64,000 nucleotides of DNA from Rheinheimera mangrovi (GTDB lineage: Bacteria; Pseudomonadota; Gammaproteobacteria; Enterobacterales; Alteromonadaceae), in NCBI RefSeq assembly GCF_003990335.1, contig NZ_CP034683.1, forward strand, positions 2,587,501 to 2,651,500, given 5' to 3'. Of the stretch, positions 10,635 to 20,110 are shown piece by piece; position 1 is the first letter of the stretch, and each line of letters opens with the position of its first letter. The position numbers were made by a program, and so were the translations under genes. The notes beneath the pieces were generated by a model, which saw only the letters and a list, made by a program, of their open reading frames with translations, searched no databases and was not told where the DNA came from.

Positions 10635-12455
10635 ATGCAAGTTCAGGAAGTTGTTACTTTTTTGCAGCAAACGCCACCCTTTGATGATCTGGCACCGCAC
10701 GTCCTTGAAACCCTGAGCAGAGAATTATCTGTGTTGTATCTTGCCACTGGCGAAGCACTACAACCAGAACCCCAATTAATGCTAGTGCGTTCGGGCTTGT
10801 TTGCGCTGCATACCGAACAACAACGTCTGACTCATTTACAAAGTGGCGACTTTTATGGCTATCAGTTATTGCTGACAGGCCTGGCTGACCCAGATACCAT
10901 TCGCTGTGAAGAAGATGGGCTGGTGTATTTTTTACCCCAAAACAGCTTTGATAAATTACGTCACCAGTACAAGAATTTTGATTTATTTTTCCAACGCTTA
11001 TTTAGTCGCCGCTTGCATCTGTATCAAAGCAGTCAGCAGCAAAGCACTTCCACCTTAAAAGTTTCTGATTTAGTCACCAGACGAAAAGTATCGATTGAAT
11101 GCTCAAACACAGTGCAGCAAGCCGCTTTGTTGATGACAGAGCAACGGGTTTCCTGTCTATTAATTGAGCAAGATGACAAACTGGTGGGCATACTGACTGA
11201 CCGGGACTTACGCAGCCGTGTATTGGCGAAAAATTTATCTGCCACCACCACAGTCAAAGAAGTGATGACAAAAACACCACAAAGCATCGAAGCAGACCAC
11301 TTTGCTTTTGAAGCCATACAGCAGATGAGTCAATACAATATTCACCACTTACCCGTTGAGCAGGATGGTAAAGCCATAGGTGTATTAACCACCACAGACT
11401 TAATCCGCAGCCAACAGGAACATCCGGTTTTTCTGATCAGTCACATTCACCGTCAGCATAAAGCCGAAGGCCTCAATGCCATTACTCCACAAGTACAGCA
11501 ACTTGCTATACAACTGGCTGAGCAACACATTCCTTCTTATGAAGTCAGTAGCGTGCTTACCAGCATTATGGACGCTTTAGCACAGAGCTGGTTACACATA
11601 GCAGAACAACAATTGGGCCCTGCCCCTTGTGTCTACAGTTGGTTGGTGTTTGGCTCTCAAGCCAGACGAGATATGTTACCCAGTGCCGATCAGGACAATG
11701 CTCTGTTGCTGGAAAAAGAGCCTGTTGGAGCAGTCGCCGATTATTTTTCCGCGCTTTCAGATATTGTTTGCAACGGTTTAGCCTCCTCCGGTCAGGCGCT
11801 CTGTGACGGCCATATCATGGCCTCCAACCCAGAGTTACGATTAAGTCTCAAAGGCTGGTCGGGTCGTTTTGCCAAATGGCTGAATACGCCAGACCCAAAA
11901 GCCCTATTAAGTAGCAGTATCTTTTTTGATATGCGCCTTGTTCATGGCAGTAAAGGTTTATTTAATGTGCTGCATGAAGATGTGCTGGCACGCTGTAAAA
12001 ATAACGAATTGTTTTTGTATCATCTGGCTAAAAATGCCACTGAACGCCAACCGCCCCTCGGTTTTTTTAAACACTTTTTATTGGAACAGGATGGTCGTCA
12101 GCGTAAAGGACTGGATCTGAAAAAACGCGGTATTAGCCTTATTACAGATTTAGTGCGGGTTTACGCTTTGTCCGCTGGTATCCAGGCTGTGAACACCAGA
12201 GAACGTCTGAAGCTGTTATTGCAACACGCAGTGCTTACACAGCGCCAGCAGCAAAACTTACAGGGTGCGTTTGATGTGTTGGCCAATTTACGCTGGCAAT
12301 TACAGTCACAGGATCTGAAACGTGGTCGGCATTTATCCAATTTACTGGATCCGTCCCAACTGAGCTTATTACAGCGCCATCAGTTAAAAGACGCTTTTGC
12401 TGTGATCAGCGACGAGCAGCAAGTGCTCAGACAACGTTTTTGCCGGGAACTCTAA
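10635..12455 (+). CDS. cNMP-binding/CBS/DUF294 putative nucleotidyltransferase
   Basis: The 606-residue cytoplasmic protein has a cyclic-nucleotide-binding-like domain (about 10-130), two CBS motifs (about 145-265, with LVGILTDRDLRSRVLA and AIGVLTTTDLIRSQ), a GlnD-like nucleotidyltransferase domain with GSQARRDMLPSADQDNALL near 340, and a DUF294 C-terminal helical domain. Such proteins are usually found beside acs/actP genes and are thought to modify or sense adenine nucleotides, though the target is unknown. The gene lies downstream of the symporter and its TAA directly abuts the ATG of the exonuclease gene, so those two are translationally coupled. Confidence 0.88.
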   Translation: MQVQEVVTFLQQTPPFDDLAPHVLETLSRELSVLYLATGEALQPEPQLMLVRSGLFALHTEQQRLTHLQSGDFYGYQLLLTGLADPDTIRCEEDGLVYFLPQNSFDKLRHQYKNFDLFFQRLFSRRLHLYQSSQQQSTSTLKVSDLVTRRKVSIECSNTVQQAALLMTEQRVSCLLIEQDDKLVGILTDRDLRSRVLAKNLSATTTVKEVMTKTPQSIEADHFAFEAIQQMSQYNIHHLPVEQDGKAIGVLTTTDLIRSQQEHPVFLISHIHRQHKAEGLNAITPQVQQLAIQLAEQHIPSYEVSSVLTSIMDALAQSWLHIAEQQLGPAPCVYSWLVFGSQARRDMLPSADQDNALLLEKEPVGAVADYFSALSDIVCNGLASSGQALCDGHIMASNPELRLSLKGWSGRFAKWLNTPDPKALLSSSIFFDMRLVHGSKGLFNVLHEDVLARCKNNELFLYHLAKNATERQPPLGFFKHFLLEQDGRQRKGLDLKKRGISLITDLVRVYALSAGIQAVNTRERLKLLLQHAVLTQRQQQNLQGAFDVLANLRWQLQSQDLKRGRHLSNLLDPSQLSLLQRHQLKDAFAVISDEQQVLRQRFCREL

Positions 12456-13115
12456 ATGTGGAACTGGCTGAGAAAACCAGTGGCAGTGCATCAACGGGTA
12501 CTGGACTTCGAGAACGAGCACAGCCTGGACAAACAAAGCCTGGCCAGTACAGCCCATTATGTGGTACTTGATTTTGAAACCACTGGGCTGGATGCAAAAA
12601 AACACCATATCGTCAGTGCGGGCTGGGTCAAAATTTCCGCTGGCAGAATTCATTTAAACTCAGCTCAGTACCGACTGGTGAAAAGCCCGGCCTCAGTTGG
12701 CCAAAGTGCCGTGATCCATGGTCTGCATAATAACGAAGTGCAACAAGGTATAGAGTTGGAGGAGCTATTAAGCCTATTGTTGCAGGAACTAAAAGGTGCA
12801 GTGCTGGTATCTCATCACAGCGCTTTGGAACTGAACTTCTTAAAACAAAGCTGCCAAAACTGCTTTGGTCGCTCTCCTGCCTTTAAAGCTGTCGACACCT
12901 TAAAACTTGAGCTTTACAAAATGCAGCTCAAAGGCGGGCCTGTGGCACAAAATTCGTTGAGTTTGCCCGCTTGTCTGGCCCGCTATCAATTGCCTGAAGT
13001 GACAGAGCATCATGCCTTATCTGATGCCTTTGGCTGCGCTCAGTTACTACTGGCACAGTTAAAAACCAGAGGAACGTCCTGTACTTTGGCTGAGCTTTTT
13101 CAACAAAGCCGCTAA
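12456..13115 (+). CDS. DEDDh 3'-5' exonuclease, DnaQ epsilon-like
   Basis: The 219-residue protein carries the DnaQ-type exonuclease motifs: ExoI VVLDFETTGLD (about residues 31-41, Asp and Glu metal ligands), ExoII around LVSHHSALELNFLK, and ExoIII-epsilon HHALSDAFGCAQLLL (His and Asp). Length is close to the stand-alone epsilon-like proteins that occur beside DUF294/CBS proteins in acetate loci. Whether it acts on DNA or RNA cannot be read from the sequence. It starts immediately after the upstream stop codon. Confidence 0.9.
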   Translation: MWNWLRKPVAVHQRVLDFENEHSLDKQSLASTAHYVVLDFETTGLDAKKHHIVSAGWVKISAGRIHLNSAQYRLVKSPASVGQSAVIHGLHNNEVQQGIELEELLSLLLQELKGAVLVSHHSALELNFLKQSCQNCFGRSPAFKAVDTLKLELYKMQLKGGPVAQNSLSLPACLARYQLPEVTEHHALSDAFGCAQLLLAQLKTRGTSCTLAELFQQSR

Positions 13116-13268
13116 AAGCTAGATGAACTATGTAAGGACGGGTGACTAGAGATTCAGGAACCAAAGCAGGTTGCACGCCGCTTTAGGGGAACAAAAAACT
13201 AATCACCCGGTTTTACTTATTGCGCAGAGCCATGTACATTCCATTGTCACAATAGCGGGCGCAGAATG

Positions 13269-13298
13269 TTACTTTGTACCAAAACCAATTAAAAGTAA
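13269..13298 (+). promoter_or_regulatory. Shared operator motif A upstream of the GH20 gene
   Basis: TTACTTT and AAAGTAA face each other across 16 bases. The first 15 bases (TTACTTTGTACCAAA) and the right arm are identical to a site at 20111-20140 in the promoter region of the RpiR-regulator cluster. A binding site for that regulator is the simplest explanation. Confidence 0.6.
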
Positions 13299-13372
13299 AC
13301 ATTATTTGATGAAAAAACAGCTTCATATAGCATCTAAATCTAGACAATCGCATCATTATTGCTTATTAATAT

Positions 13373-13385
13373 GTTACCAAGTAAC
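13373..13385. promoter_or_regulatory. Shared operator motif B upstream of the GH20 gene
   Basis: GTTACCAAGTAAC is a palindrome with five-base arms, followed by AA. A matching palindrome, GTTACTATGTAAC, lies at 20064-20076. Its place just before the ATG at 13404 argues for that start rather than one further upstream. Confidence 0.5.
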
Positions 13386-13403
13386 AACGAAGTGCCTTTA
13401 TTT

Positions 13404-15758
13404 ATGCATAGTTTGTATTGCCTGCTCCTGTCGCTTTTACTGCAAAGCCTGTTGTTGAGTTCAGCCTGGGCGCAACTTCCTGTATTGCCTTATCCAAAAC
13501 AGCTGGAACTCAGACAGGGTCATTTTGTGTTTGATAAGCAGTTTAACGTGCAACTCCCTGCCGGACATCCTGAATTCAAAATCCTGGTTGAACGATTTAT
13601 TCAGCAGAGCACTATCAATACAGCGTTAAAGTTCGAAGCAGATAACAGAGCGCATTTAGTTATACAGCTCAATGCTGAATACACAACAACAGCGCAGCAA
13701 CAGGAAGCATACCAACTTGAAGTCAACAGTAATCACATTCTGCTAAGCGCCAAGCATGCCACTGGAGTATTGCGCGGCTTGCAAACTCTGCAGCAACTAG
13801 TTCAGCGCCAGTCAGTACAGACTGTTATACCCAACCTAAGTATTGAAGATGAGCCGCGTTTTAGCTGGCGGGGGTTATTACTCGACCCGGCAAGACGTTT
13901 TTTGCCTTTAGCTGATATCAAACGTCAGTTGGATCTGATGGCAGCAGTCAAACTTAATGTACTGCATCTGCATTTAACCGATGATCAGGGTTGGCGCTTT
14001 GAATCGAAAATTTTCCCTAAGCTGCATCAAACGGGCGGCAAAGACGGCTATTACACTCAGAATGAATTACGGGAACTGGTGTTGTATGCCAAAGAACGTG
14101 GCATTCGTGTGGTACCTGAAATTGATATGCCAGGCCATACCACGGCTTTAGGTCTGGCGTATCCGCAGTTGATGACAGCTCCAGCCCCCACTGCCGCAGA
14201 AATTCATTGGGGTGTACATGCTGCGGTGTTAGACCCATCCAACGAGCAGGTGTATTCCTTTTTACAACAATTACTTGCTGAGGTAGCCCAGATATTTCCT
14301 GATCCTTATCTTCATATAGGTGGCGATGAGGTACTCCCCGACCGCTGGCTTGAAAATCCGGGTGTACAGGCTTTTATGCGACAGCAACAGTTAGCGGATG
14401 CCGGCGCTTTGCAGGCTTATTTTAATCGCCGTGTCGAACAACTTCTGCAACCTTTGGGTAAAACCATGATTGGCTGGGATGAAGTACTGGATGATCAGTT
14501 ACCAAACTCAGTGGTGGTGCAGTCCTGGCGTGGCACTGAATCTTTATTTCAGGCCGCAGAGGCGGGTCACCCCGCTATTTTATCCACCGGTTTTTATTTG
14601 GATCAGCCTCAAACTGCAGCGTACCATTATCGCAACGAGCCTTTACCTGATGTGGTGATGGCACCACAAGCGAAGGAGATTAAAAGCTGGTCTGGCTGGA
14701 GTTTTCAATTCGAGCGTAAACGAGGTGCTGCTGTGACAGGTACAGTGTATCTGGTGCAGTTAAAAGCCGGCACAGTTCGCGGTTTTATCCAGTTTCCCGG
14801 AAAAATGCTGATTGAAGCCAAAGCCCTGCACCAGCAAGGCAAACATATCTATTTTCAGTTTGATAGCTGGATGGGGCCTGTATTGGCCAGGTTACAGTTG
14901 TCAGACGCTGTTCAGGGCGAATTCGTGGTAGGGAATGCTCCTTATCAGATCACAGGCCAGGCTTTAGCGTCACAGGCAGTCTTACCCATTCAGTTTGCAA
15001 AAAACCTGAGCGACAAAGCAAAGCAGCAGGTTTTAGGCGGTGAAATCGCCTTATGGGGTGAGCTTATTACGCCGGATATAATAGATCTTCGTTTATGGCC
15101 AAACGGATTTGCAGTCGCTGAACGACTCTGGTCAGCACAAAGCCAAAAGGATGAACAAGACTTCTATCAACGACTGGATTACGTGCAGCTGTGGGCACAG
15201 CAATTTATCGGGTTAAAAAACCAGCAGCAACAAATTCAGGGCTTGAAGCAGCTATTGCCTGCAACTTATCTGGCGGACTTTCTTATCGTGGCCGAAACCC
15301 TGGAGCCGGCGCATTATTATCATCGATTGCATGAAAAATCAGAGGCAGGACTTTATCATCAACAGGCACCGTTAAATCAACTGGTCGACTTTTTGCCGGC
15401 AGAGCATCAAGCGATGCGGCGCTTTGAACAAGATGTCGCTTTGTGGCTGGAGCAAAAAAAGCCAGAACAATTAAAGCGTCTGCAGCAAAAATTACAGCGT
15501 TGGCAAAAAGCCGCACAGGCGTTATCTGCAGCACCTGACACAGCACTCACCCCACTTTTTATACAAACCGCACAGCTGTGTCAGGCGGGCTTAGCTGTAT
15601 CAGCCAGCATTGCAGCTTCGCAGAAACTCTCGTTAGCAGAGCGCCAAAAGATAGAGCTGCAACTAGATAAGGCGAAGGCTATTCAGCAGGAATTGATTAT
15701 CGCTTTGCACAGATCCATTGCAGCTCTGCTTCAGGCGTCTCCTCACAGGCTGCATTAG
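13404..15758 (+). CDS. Secreted GH20 beta-N-acetylhexosaminidase
   Basis: The protein of about 784 residues begins with a signal peptide (MHSLYCLLLSLLLQSLLLSSAWA). A GH20b-type N-terminal domain follows, then the catalytic barrel: FSWRGLLLDPARRF, LHLHLTDDQGWRFE, VVPEIDMPGHTTA, and the catalytic Asp-Glu pair in HIGGDEVLPDRW. The barrel is interrupted between GFYLDQPQTAAYHY and LGGEIALWGE by about 120 extra residues. These enzymes release terminal GlcNAc/GalNAc from chitin oligomers, peptidoglycan fragments or glycoproteins. I chose the ATG at 13404 because it begins the signal peptide and leaves motif B upstream; TTG 13359 and ATG 13371 are alternatives. Its 3' end overlaps the convergent M81 gene by four bases. 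Confidence 0.9.
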   Translation: MHSLYCLLLSLLLQSLLLSSAWAQLPVLPYPKQLELRQGHFVFDKQFNVQLPAGHPEFKILVERFIQQSTINTALKFEADNRAHLVIQLNAEYTTTAQQQEAYQLEVNSNHILLSAKHATGVLRGLQTLQQLVQRQSVQTVIPNLSIEDEPRFSWRGLLLDPARRFLPLADIKRQLDLMAAVKLNVLHLHLTDDQGWRFESKIFPKLHQTGGKDGYYTQNELRELVLYAKERGIRVVPEIDMPGHTTALGLAYPQLMTAPAPTAAEIHWGVHAAVLDPSNEQVYSFLQQLLAEVAQIFPDPYLHIGGDEVLPDRWLENPGVQAFMRQQQLADAGALQAYFNRRVEQLLQPLGKTMIGWDEVLDDQLPNSVVVQSWRGTESLFQAAEAGHPAILSTGFYLDQPQTAAYHYRNEPLPDVVMAPQAKEIKSWSGWSFQFERKRGAAVTGTVYLVQLKAGTVRGFIQFPGKMLIEAKALHQQGKHIYFQFDSWMGPVLARLQLSDAVQGEFVVGNAPYQITGQALASQAVLPIQFAKNLSDKAKQQVLGGEIALWGELITPDIIDLRLWPNGFAVAERLWSAQSQKDEQDFYQRLDYVQLWAQQFIGLKNQQQQIQGLKQLLPATYLADFLIVAETLEPAHYYHRLHEKSEAGLYHQQAPLNQLVDFLPAEHQAMRRFEQDVALWLEQKKPEQLKRLQQKLQRWQKAAQALSAAPDTALTPLFIQTAQLCQAGLAVSASIAASQKLSLAERQKIELQLDKAKAIQQELIIALHRSIAALLQASPHRLH

Positions 15759-17209
15759 GCAAAAGGCTCTGCCACAATAGGCCAGATAGGACGGCTCAAT
15801 TTTTTATAGCCGTTACGTTTAGGGTCGCTTGGGTAAGGTGCACCAGCATCAACATAAATAATATGCGAAGCCAGAGGCGCAAAGCCCTGATAAAAGTGAT
15901 TGGTGGATTTGATCAGCAACAGTTTGTACTCTTTGGGCTCCATACCTAAAGCTCTGAATAAACTAGGGTCAAAAGACTGGCATCTGTTGCTGTTCAGGAT
16001 CACTTCAATGCCATTAAAACGGATCAGTGCGCAATCGCCCATAGGCACCAGACTGTCGGCAAACTGCTGCTGTGCTTCTGCCTGCAGGCGCACTACTGTC
16101 ACTAATTTATCTATCGGCTCGCCTGCAGTAGCACAGCTTTTACCACCAAACCTCAATTCTATTTCAGCCCCCTCGCCGGCAGCAAAACAGAGTTTGACCG
16201 CCATAGGATCCCAAATTGTTCCTACAGCAACCTGCTGTAACTGACGTTTGATCACCTGGTGCAAAACTAAGGTACCATCCCCAGCTACACCACCACCTGG
16301 ATTATCCCAGACATCCGCCAGTACCACAGTGCCAGATAACGACTGCGCCTGATCTAACGCTGCGCTGATGTCATAAAACTGCGGTAAGGTCTGGCCACGG
16401 TAAGAAAACAGCTCCAATCCTAACTGCTGTGCCAAAGCGGCTCCTTTTTCAGCATCATTATTGGTGATCACCAATAACTTAGAGCCCATATCTGGCACAT
16501 CACCTGCCATAAACCCATGGATCACCGAAATAGATAAAGCCCGCTGCTGTTGCTCCAGCAGACAAATTTTTTCGATAAAGGATTTCATCGGTTCATGGCT
16601 GGTAGGTAAAACATCAATCATACGGCAGTCAAAACAACTCATCACAGGCCGGATATCGCCCCGCGCAGCTGCGACAGCCAACTGCACCAGCTCCCGCGAT
16701 CTGGCCATAAAATCCAGATGCGGAAACTCTTTAAAAGCGATCAACAAATTTGCGGAAGCTAAGCGTAAATCAGTTAAATGACTATGCGGATCCAGGGTTG
16801 CACCAACAATGGCTGTGGGTCCCACTATAGCTCTTATTCTGCTTAATAAATCACCTTCACAGTCATCATAACCCTGCGCCACCATAGCACCATGCAAACC
16901 TATTAACACCACCTGCACCGGCATAGCAGCCGAGAGTTGCTGTAAAATTTCATCCCGCAAATGCTCATAAGACAAACGATTTAACAAACCACCAGGTTCT
17001 GCCCAGGCGCAACTGCCTTCTATTACTTCGACAGTTTTATTTAATTCAGCATATTCGCGACAAGCCACCAAAGGCGCACTACACAAGGTAGGTGTGGCAG
17101 GATGCTGGCCAGGCGGTGCGTAAAAGCTTTGATAGAAACTTACTAAATCAGTGTACATAGGAGAGAAGGTATTTGTTTCTGTCGCCAGCGACGCGGTAAA
17201 AATACGCAT
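15755..17209 (-). CDS. M81 family (MlrC-like) metallopeptidase
   Basis: This 484-residue protein shows the MlrC pattern: ATETNTFSPM at the N-terminus, GLHGAMVAQGYDDCEGDLLSRIR near 105-127, GATLDPHSHLT, and ADVWDNPGGGVAGDGT near 300. The His and Asp residues are the expected zinc ligands. MlrC degrades linearised microcystin, but most homologues sit in catabolic clusters and act on unknown small amides or peptides. It is the last gene of an operon with an SSS transporter and RidA, under an RpiR-type regulator, so its substrate is probably imported by that transporter. GAGGCA precedes the ATG. Confidence 0.87.
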   Translation of the reverse strand: MRIFTASLATETNTFSPMYTDLVSFYQSFYAPPGQHPATPTLCSAPLVACREYAELNKTVEVIEGSCAWAEPGGLLNRLSYEHLRDEILQQLSAAMPVQVVLIGLHGAMVAQGYDDCEGDLLSRIRAIVGPTAIVGATLDPHSHLTDLRLASANLLIAFKEFPHLDFMARSRELVQLAVAAARGDIRPVMSCFDCRMIDVLPTSHEPMKSFIEKICLLEQQQRALSISVIHGFMAGDVPDMGSKLLVITNNDAEKGAALAQQLGLELFSYRGQTLPQFYDISAALDQAQSLSGTVVLADVWDNPGGGVAGDGTLVLHQVIKRQLQQVAVGTIWDPMAVKLCFAAGEGAEIELRFGGKSCATAGEPIDKLVTVVRLQAEAQQQFADSLVPMGDCALIRFNGIEVILNSNRCQSFDPSLFRALGMEPKEYKLLLIKSTNHFYQGFAPLASHIIYVDAGAPYPSDPKRNGYKKLSRPIWPIVAEPFA

Positions 17210-17230
17210 ATTGCCTCTGTTGCTTATTTA

Positions 17231-18751
17231 TTACTTAAATAGATTGCTTAAATAGTGCCTGGGAAATTGCGCTGGACTATTTGATTCGGAAACCTTCGCC
17301 TGAACGGCATCAGCAGTTCCCTCTCGCTGCATGGTAATGATCTGTAAGGCTTGTTCCCTGCTGATATCGGAGGGTTTGCTCAATAAGCTGACTATGCAAG
17401 CCAGACTTAAAGACACAGCCAAAGCTGGTAAGCAAGGATTGCCCCAAAACATCAGCCAGGAAGGATGATTTAAAATAACGGCAGACGTCAGTAAAGCGCC
17501 CATCAACGCAGCTAAAGCCCCTTGCCAGGTCAGCCGCGGCCAGAAGCGCCCTAACAGCGCAATCACAAACATTCCGGACATTAAAGTAGCAATCATGCCC
17601 GTGATATAACGGATTAAATCGTTCGACATCAACGCCAGCAGTAATGCCAATACCGACACCAGCATCACTGCAATTCGCGAGAAAAAAATAGCTGACTTCG
17701 CTTCAGGCATGCTGCCCGTCACACTTTGATATAAGTCGCGGATCAGCACAGATACAGCGGCTATAGAATCCGAGGAGGCAGAAGATAAAGTGGCAGATAA
17801 GCCTGCCAACAACACCAACATGGCAAAGACAACTGGCAATGTCATGACGGCTAATGTAGTAAAGGCAAATTGATGGTTAGTTAAATCCGGAGCGAGCAGC
17901 CGGGCTGAAATACCAATCAAGGCAGGCAAAGCAGCAAAAATCAGGTATAAAAGCCCGGCAAAGACAAAAGAGCGCCGCACACTTCGCACACTGCGCCCTG
18001 AATAAATACGCTGACGAAATGAGGGGGTTGCCAACACACCAACAGCCACCACAGCAGACAAGGAAATAGCAGGTAACAGCTCCATTTGCTGCATCCGGCC
18101 AGTATGTTGCGCATCAGCCACACTTTGCCACACCAGTTTTAAACCACCAACAGCCTCAACCGCAGAGTAGCTCATCAGCAAAAAGCCACTAAACAGCACT
18201 ATCGCCATCAGGCTGTCGGTCCAGATCACAGCTTTGTAGCCACCTATCATGACGTAGAAAGTAAAAGCTAATGCTATCAATAGTTTGGCGTGCAACATTT
18301 CTATGCCAGTGGCCCAGGACAAATACAAGGCACCACCAATAATATGAGCACCTAACCAACCTAAAGACGCCAGAAAAATCAGCACAGCGCTGCCATTTTT
18401 CACCCAAAGGTTGGCCCCCACGTAATAACTCAGCTCTTCGCTCATGGTCATAAAACGCATCTGGCGCAGTGGTGCAAACCACCAGGCTGTTAATAAAATA
18501 CCAATGGCACCACCTATGCCATACAGCATGCCACTCCAGCCATGGGTATAAGCAAAGCCCACAGCACCCATACTGGTGCCTGTGCCTATCATAGTAGCTA
18601 CTGTAGTTCCAAAGGTCAGGCCACCTGATACTTTACGCCCAGCCAGTAAAAAATCTTCGCTGCTACTCTGGCGACGCGATACCAGATAACTGATACCAAT
18701 CATGATCAGCAGATATAAAGCAAATCCCGCTAAAAAATATCTGCTGTCCAT
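17231..18751 (-). CDS. Sodium:solute symporter (SSS family)
   Basis: A 506-residue transporter with about 13 membrane helices. It opens with YFLAGFALYLLIMIGISYLVSRRQSSSEDFLLAGRKVSGG, the usual SSS start, and has GTGTSMGAVGFAYTHGWSGM and the helix-7/8 region AGLSATLSSASSDSIAAVSVLIRDLY with Na+-site serines. It is unlike the ActP-type paralogue at 8853 and lacks a kinase domain. AGGAG precedes its ATG and overlaps the end of the RidA gene, so the two are coupled. The substrate is inferred to be a D-amino acid, N-acyl amino acid or dipeptide from neighbouring genes. Confidence 0.88.
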   Translation of the reverse strand: MDSRYFLAGFALYLLIMIGISYLVSRRQSSSEDFLLAGRKVSGGLTFGTTVATMIGTGTSMGAVGFAYTHGWSGMLYGIGGAIGILLTAWWFAPLRQMRFMTMSEELSYYVGANLWVKNGSAVLIFLASLGWLGAHIIGGALYLSWATGIEMLHAKLLIALAFTFYVMIGGYKAVIWTDSLMAIVLFSGFLLMSYSAVEAVGGLKLVWQSVADAQHTGRMQQMELLPAISLSAVVAVGVLATPSFRQRIYSGRSVRSVRRSFVFAGLLYLIFAALPALIGISARLLAPDLTNHQFAFTTLAVMTLPVVFAMLVLLAGLSATLSSASSDSIAAVSVLIRDLYQSVTGSMPEAKSAIFFSRIAVMLVSVLALLLALMSNDLIRYITGMIATLMSGMFVIALLGRFWPRLTWQGALAALMGALLTSAVILNHPSWLMFWGNPCLPALAVSLSLACIVSLLSKPSDISREQALQIITMQREGTADAVQAKVSESNSPAQFPRHYLSNLFK

Positions 18752-18752
18752 C

Positions 18753-19145
18753 TTAGCTCCTGTCTTTGCGATAGCAGGTTAAGTCCACTTCCACTTTGCA
18801 ATCGACCACCAGATCAGTCACAGCACAAACGCGGGCTGGCGGTGCATCAGCAAATACCTCGCGGAACACTTTATTAAAACTACTGAAATAACGCGCGTCA
18901 GTCAGATATACCTTTACATGCACTACATCAGATAGCTCGTAGCCGGCACTGTGCATAATGTCGATACAGTTTTGGATAGCAAGCTTCGACTGCTCTACTA
19001 TGCCGCCTTCCACCACTTCGCCATCACGCATCGGCGTCTGGCCTGAAACATAAAGCCAACCGCCCGCTTCTACTGCTTTAGCAAAAGGCAAACGTTGACC
19101 TCCTGTGCCAGTGCTTTCGTCAATACCGTATCGCTTAATACTCAT
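18753..19145 (-). CDS. RidA/YjgF family enamine/imine deaminase
   Basis: This 130-residue protein has the RidA core: FAKAVEAGGWLYVSGQTPM, the N-terminal strand and helix, and the catalytic Arg in PPARVCAVTDL (about residue 106), followed by VEVDLTCY. RidA hydrolyses 2-aminoacrylate and related imines made by PLP enzymes that deaminate serine, threonine or cysteine. That fits the PLP-dependent D-amino-acid enzyme encoded divergently at 20218. It lies between the regulator (26-bp gap) and the symporter (one-base gap) in one operon. Confidence 0.93.
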   Translation of the reverse strand: MSIKRYGIDESTGTGGQRLPFAKAVEAGGWLYVSGQTPMRDGEVVEGGIVEQSKLAIQNCIDIMHSAGYELSDVVHVKVYLTDARYFSSFNKVFREVFADAPPARVCAVTDLVVDCKVEVDLTCYRKDRS

Positions 19146-19171
19146 CTTTTGTCCTGCTATTCATCACAGTG

Positions 19172-20035
19172 TTAATCACCCAGAGGCTGACGTTCATCGC
19201 CGCCACGGCTGCTGTCGAGTGACAATTTCACCCGGCGTAATTTATCCCGTGATTTACGTTTGTTCAGCTTGGCCACTTCCGTTGCCAGCACATCAATAAT
19301 GGCCAGCATGGCGTAGCGTGACGCCGATGGTTTATAGATAAAATCTGTTTCAGGTGCCTGCAGCCCAAGCACAATGTCGGCGTTTTTGGCTAAGGCAGAG
19401 CCTGGTTTGGTAATGGCGATCACTTTGGCACCGTACTGACGGGCAATAGCTGCTGAATCAATAATTTCGCCTGTGTTGCCAGTTAACGAAATAGCCACCA
19501 TTACATCTGTTGGCTCCACAGCAGCTGCGACCATCCTGGTTAATAAGCCATCCTGATAACTGCAAACTGGCATACCGAAGCGGAATAGACGGTATTGCAG
19601 CTCTTGTGAGCCAATAGAGGAGCCGCCGCCCATACCAATACAAAAAATCATCCGGGCGTTTTGTAAATAACTGACCGCCAGTTTAATGTCGGCTTCCACC
19701 AGCAATTTGCGACTTAAATCCAGCGTATTTTTAATGGCCTCATACACGCCCTGAATGCCATCCAGGTCCGGCGTCTCTTCAACAAAACGTTGCCCTACCG
19801 CCAGTGACTGCGCCAATTTCACTTTCAGCTGGCGCACATCCTTACAATCCACAGTACGGGCAAAACGAGTGACGGTGGCCTGGCTCACGCCAGCTTGTTC
19901 TGATAACTTTGCAATACTCATTTCTGTTGCGGCTTTTACATTGTCGAGGATCAGCTGGGCTACCCGCTGCTCTGATTCACTCATCTCGACAAAACGTTCT
20001 GAAATCCGCGACAACACATCTATTTCGTAACTCAT
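19172..20035 (-). CDS. MurR/RpiR family transcriptional regulator
   Basis: The 287-residue regulator has an N-terminal HTH_6 domain (about 1-77; MSIAKLSEQAGVSQATVTRFARTV) and a SIS domain (about 125-255; CIGMGGGSSIGSQELQYRLF and AISLTGNTGEIIDSA). SIS domains of this family bind phosphosugars or related ligands. AGGAAA precedes the ATG. It heads the RidA-SSS-M81 operon and is divergent from the PLP enzyme gene. Two sequence motifs in that intergenic region recur upstream of the GH20 gene, suggesting it controls both sides. Confidence 0.92.
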   Translation of the reverse strand: MSYEIDVLSRISERFVEMSESEQRVAQLILDNVKAATEMSIAKLSEQAGVSQATVTRFARTVDCKDVRQLKVKLAQSLAVGQRFVEETPDLDGIQGVYEAIKNTLDLSRKLLVEADIKLAVSYLQNARMIFCIGMGGGSSIGSQELQYRLFRFGMPVCSYQDGLLTRMVAAAVEPTDVMVAISLTGNTGEIIDSAAIARQYGAKVIAITKPGSALAKNADIVLGLQAPETDFIYKPSASRYAMLAIIDVLATEVAKLNKRKSRDKLRRVKLSLDSSRGGDERQPLGD

Positions 20036-20063
20036 GGTTTTTCCTGACTCTTCTTCAACATTG

Positions 20064-20076
20064 GTTACTATGTAAC
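20064..20076. promoter_or_regulatory. Shared operator motif B near the RpiR-type gene
   Basis: GTTACTATGTAAC is a palindrome followed by AA, 29 bases before the regulator start. It matches GTTACCAAGTAAC at 13373. Autoregulation is the likely role. Confidence 0.5.
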
Positions 20077-20110
20077 AAGCAAAAAAGTAACACCAAATGA
20101 TTAATTAAAG

